A stretch of DNA of 64,000 bases from Oxynema aestuarii AP17. GTDB taxonomy: Bacteria; Cyanobacteriota; Cyanobacteriia; Cyanobacteriales; Laspinemataceae. The notes beneath the pieces are model-generated. The model had not been told where the DNA came from. It searched no databases and worked only from the letters and a program-made list of their open reading frames with translations. The stretch lies in NCBI RefSeq assembly GCF_012295525.1, contig NZ_CP051167.1, positions 4,943,501-5,007,500 of the forward strand, in the 5' to 3' direction. The translations under genes were made by a program, and so were the position numbers. This document shows positions 62,673-64,000 of this stretch, one piece after another (the first letter of the stretch is position 1; each line of letters opens with the position of its first letter).

Positions 62673-63713
62673 ATGCACGATCCCTCAACTCAGCCTATTA
62701 TTTTTACAGAAAAACTCAGTAAAGTTTACCCCGTTCCCATTAAAGAACCCGGACTAAAAGGCACGATCGATCACTTCTTTCGGCGCAAATATCGCCATAT
62801 CGAAGCTGTCAAACAGGTTTCATTTCAAATTCAACCCGGCGAATTTGTCGGCTTTCTCGGACCTAATGGCGCCGGAAAAACAACGACACTCAAAATGCTC
62901 ACCGGACTGATTCATCCCTCCGAAGGACGGGTAGAAGTAGCGGGTTACCTTCCCTATCGTCGCGAACCCCGATTTTTGGAAAAAATTACCCTAGTTATGG
63001 GGCAGAAACAACAACTATTGTGGGATCTTCCCGCCCTCGATTCCCTCCGTATTAATGGGGCCGTTTATGGAATTGGCGATCGTGAATGTCAGCGTCGCAT
63101 CGACGAACTCACGGAAATGTTATCTTTATCGGGAAAACTCAATCAACCCGTCCGTAAATTATCTCTCGGCGAACGCATGAAAGTCGAGTTAATGGCGGCG
63201 TTGTTACACCAACCACAAGTTTTATTTCTCGACGAACCGACCCTCGGTTTAGATGTCAACGCCCAAGTCAGTGTCCGCCAATTTTTGAAGGAATACAACG
63301 AACTCACCGGGGCGACTATTTTATTAACCAGTCACTACATGGCGGACATTACAGCCCTGTGCGATCGTGTCATCGTTATTTACTCGGGGCAGTTAATTTA
63401 CGATGGCAGTTTGGAAGGATTAGTCGAAAACTTTGCCCCTTATAGAGAAGTTCAATTAGAGTTAACTTATCCGATCGAAAATATAGAAAAATTCAAAGAA
63501 CGACTCGCCATGTATGGAGAGATAGAATCCCTCGAAGGGCAATCGATTCGTTTACTCGTTTTTCGAGAAAACTTGACCAAAACTGTCAGTAAAATTATCT
63601 CGGAATTAGATATTTTAGACCTCACCGTCACCGATCCGCCCATCGAAGAAACGATCGCCCGGGTCTTTCAAGCCGGAACTATCGATGGGTCTATTCTTAA
63701 AACCTCAGAATAA
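62673..63713 (+). CDS. ABC-2-type transporter ATP-binding protein
   Basis: This 346-residue ATPase has Walker A GFLGPNGAGKTTTLKML, the Q-loop region VMGQKQQLLWDL, signature KLSLGERMKVELMAA, Walker B VLFLDEPTLGLDVNAQ, and the switch His in LLTSHYMADI. The N-terminal 50 residues (PIKEPGLKGTIDHFFRRKYR) and the C-terminal about 100 residues are extensions typical of exporters with ABC-2 permeases, a kind often annotated as multidrug or polysaccharide export. The permease gene follows 37 bp downstream. The substrate is unknown. Confidence 0.93.
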   Translation: MHDPSTQPIIFTEKLSKVYPVPIKEPGLKGTIDHFFRRKYRHIEAVKQVSFQIQPGEFVGFLGPNGAGKTTTLKMLTGLIHPSEGRVEVAGYLPYRREPRFLEKITLVMGQKQQLLWDLPALDSLRINGAVYGIGDRECQRRIDELTEMLSLSGKLNQPVRKLSLGERMKVELMAALLHQPQVLFLDEPTLGLDVNAQVSVRQFLKEYNELTGATILLTSHYMADITALCDRVIVIYSGQLIYDGSLEGLVENFAPYREVQLELTYPIENIEKFKERLAMYGEIESLEGQSIRLLVFRENLTKTVSKIISELDILDLTVTDPPIEETIARVFQAGTIDGSILKTSE

Positions 63714-63750
63714 ATCTTATCTCAACATCCCTTATTATTCCTCTTCTCAA

Positions 63751-64000
63751 ATGCTCTTGAAAATGCTATTACGTCTGTTTAGACTGGCAAAAGTTTTTCT
63801 GTCTACTTACTACGCAAACAGCCTCGAATATCGAGTTGAAATTGTTTTTTGGGTACTCTCAGGTTCTTTCCCCTTAATCATGATGGGAATTTGGAGCGAA
63901 GCCTCACAAACGGCCAATTTTAATCTCGATTCACTTGATATTTTCCGCTATTTTCTCTCAGTTTTTATCATCCGTCAATTAACAGTAGTTTGGGTAATTT
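63751..64000 (+). CDS. ABC-2 family permease, N-terminal part (cut by window edge)
   Basis: From ATG 63751 the frame is open to the window edge (83 codons). It starts MLLKMLLRLFRLAKVFLST, then YYANSLEYRVEIVFWVLSG, SFPLIMMGIWSEAS, and FRYFLSVFIIRQLTVVWVI. Basic start, a YRxE/W motif and a first membrane segment are typical of ABC-2 permeases of the DUF990-type class. It is the membrane partner of the preceding ATPase, and a second permease gene may follow outside the window. Confidence 0.85.
   Translation, partial: MLLKMLLRLFRLAKVFLSTYYANSLEYRVEIVFWVLSGSFPLIMMGIWSEASQTANFNLDSLDIFRYFLSVFIIRQLTVVWVI

Overview
The window is chromosomal DNA from a cyanobacterium. The evidence is the very dense HIP1 octamer GCGATCGC and its core CGATCG, the C-terminal part of the nitrogen regulator NtcA, a ferredoxin-type glutamate synthase, a panC/cmk fusion, a Ser/Thr kinase fused to a GUN4 domain, two DUF1997 proteins, a DUF3084 protein, and the neighbourhood of a B12-binding-type radical SAM protein, rne and rnhB. 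The GC-rich coding DNA and numerous insertion-sequence relics would fit a filamentous Oscillatoriales-type genome, but that is inference. I found no rRNA gene, tRNA gene, CRISPR array or prophage.

Layout. 0-9.6 kb: end of ntcA, a DUF3084 coiled-coil protein, a YqgF-like nuclease-fold protein, pth with a DUF3146 gene, an LL-DAP-aminotransferase-like enzyme, a 59-codon gene, a STAS protein and a large radical SAM protein. 9.6-11.6 kb: IS200/IS605 debris with a decayed tnpB. 11.6-14.5 kb: rne and rnhB. 14.7-15.8 kb: a clean AT-rich IS630 copy just upstream of a kinase-GUN4 gene. 17.6-21.5 kb: two DUF1997 genes, pheA and a membrane protein. 21.6-28.6 kb (minus strand): the str operon rpsL-rpsG-fusA-tuf-rpsJ, followed by a Lon-N-domain gene; a good sigma-70-type promoter precedes rpsL, and two spacers are swollen by IS605-type relics. 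28.7-29.7 kb: A-type Fe-S protein and a cupin. 29.7-32.4 kb: gene-poor tract with a 22-bp tandem array and a second broken tnpB. 32.8-51.9 kb: glsF, a polysaccharide deacetylase, panC/cmk, rlpA, purM, nagA, purE, amt, an SGNH hydrolase, ispH and an apparently solitary cytosine-5 DNA methyltransferase carrying its own MerR-like helix-turn-helix. 52.3-54.8 kb: a large DUF4157 (eCIS-associated) protein with no injection-system genes beside it. 54.9-64 kb: a quinol-type NO reductase, a divergent NAD(P)-binding protein, a Ca-type P-type ATPase, recF, and an ABC-2 exporter whose permease runs off the window.

Functional themes. Nitrogen handling recurs (ntcA, glsF, amt, norB), as do translation and RNA turnover (str operon, pth, rne, rnhB, YqgF-like) and purine synthesis (purM, purE). 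These genes are scattered rather than forming one operon. The least explained items are the orphan DUF4157 protein with its long helical C-terminus, the HTH-methyltransferase fusion, and two 99-bp IS605 3'-end relics about 95% identical that retain only the tnpB tail/omegaRNA-scaffold part and lie in separate places, one of them inside the ribosomal str operon.
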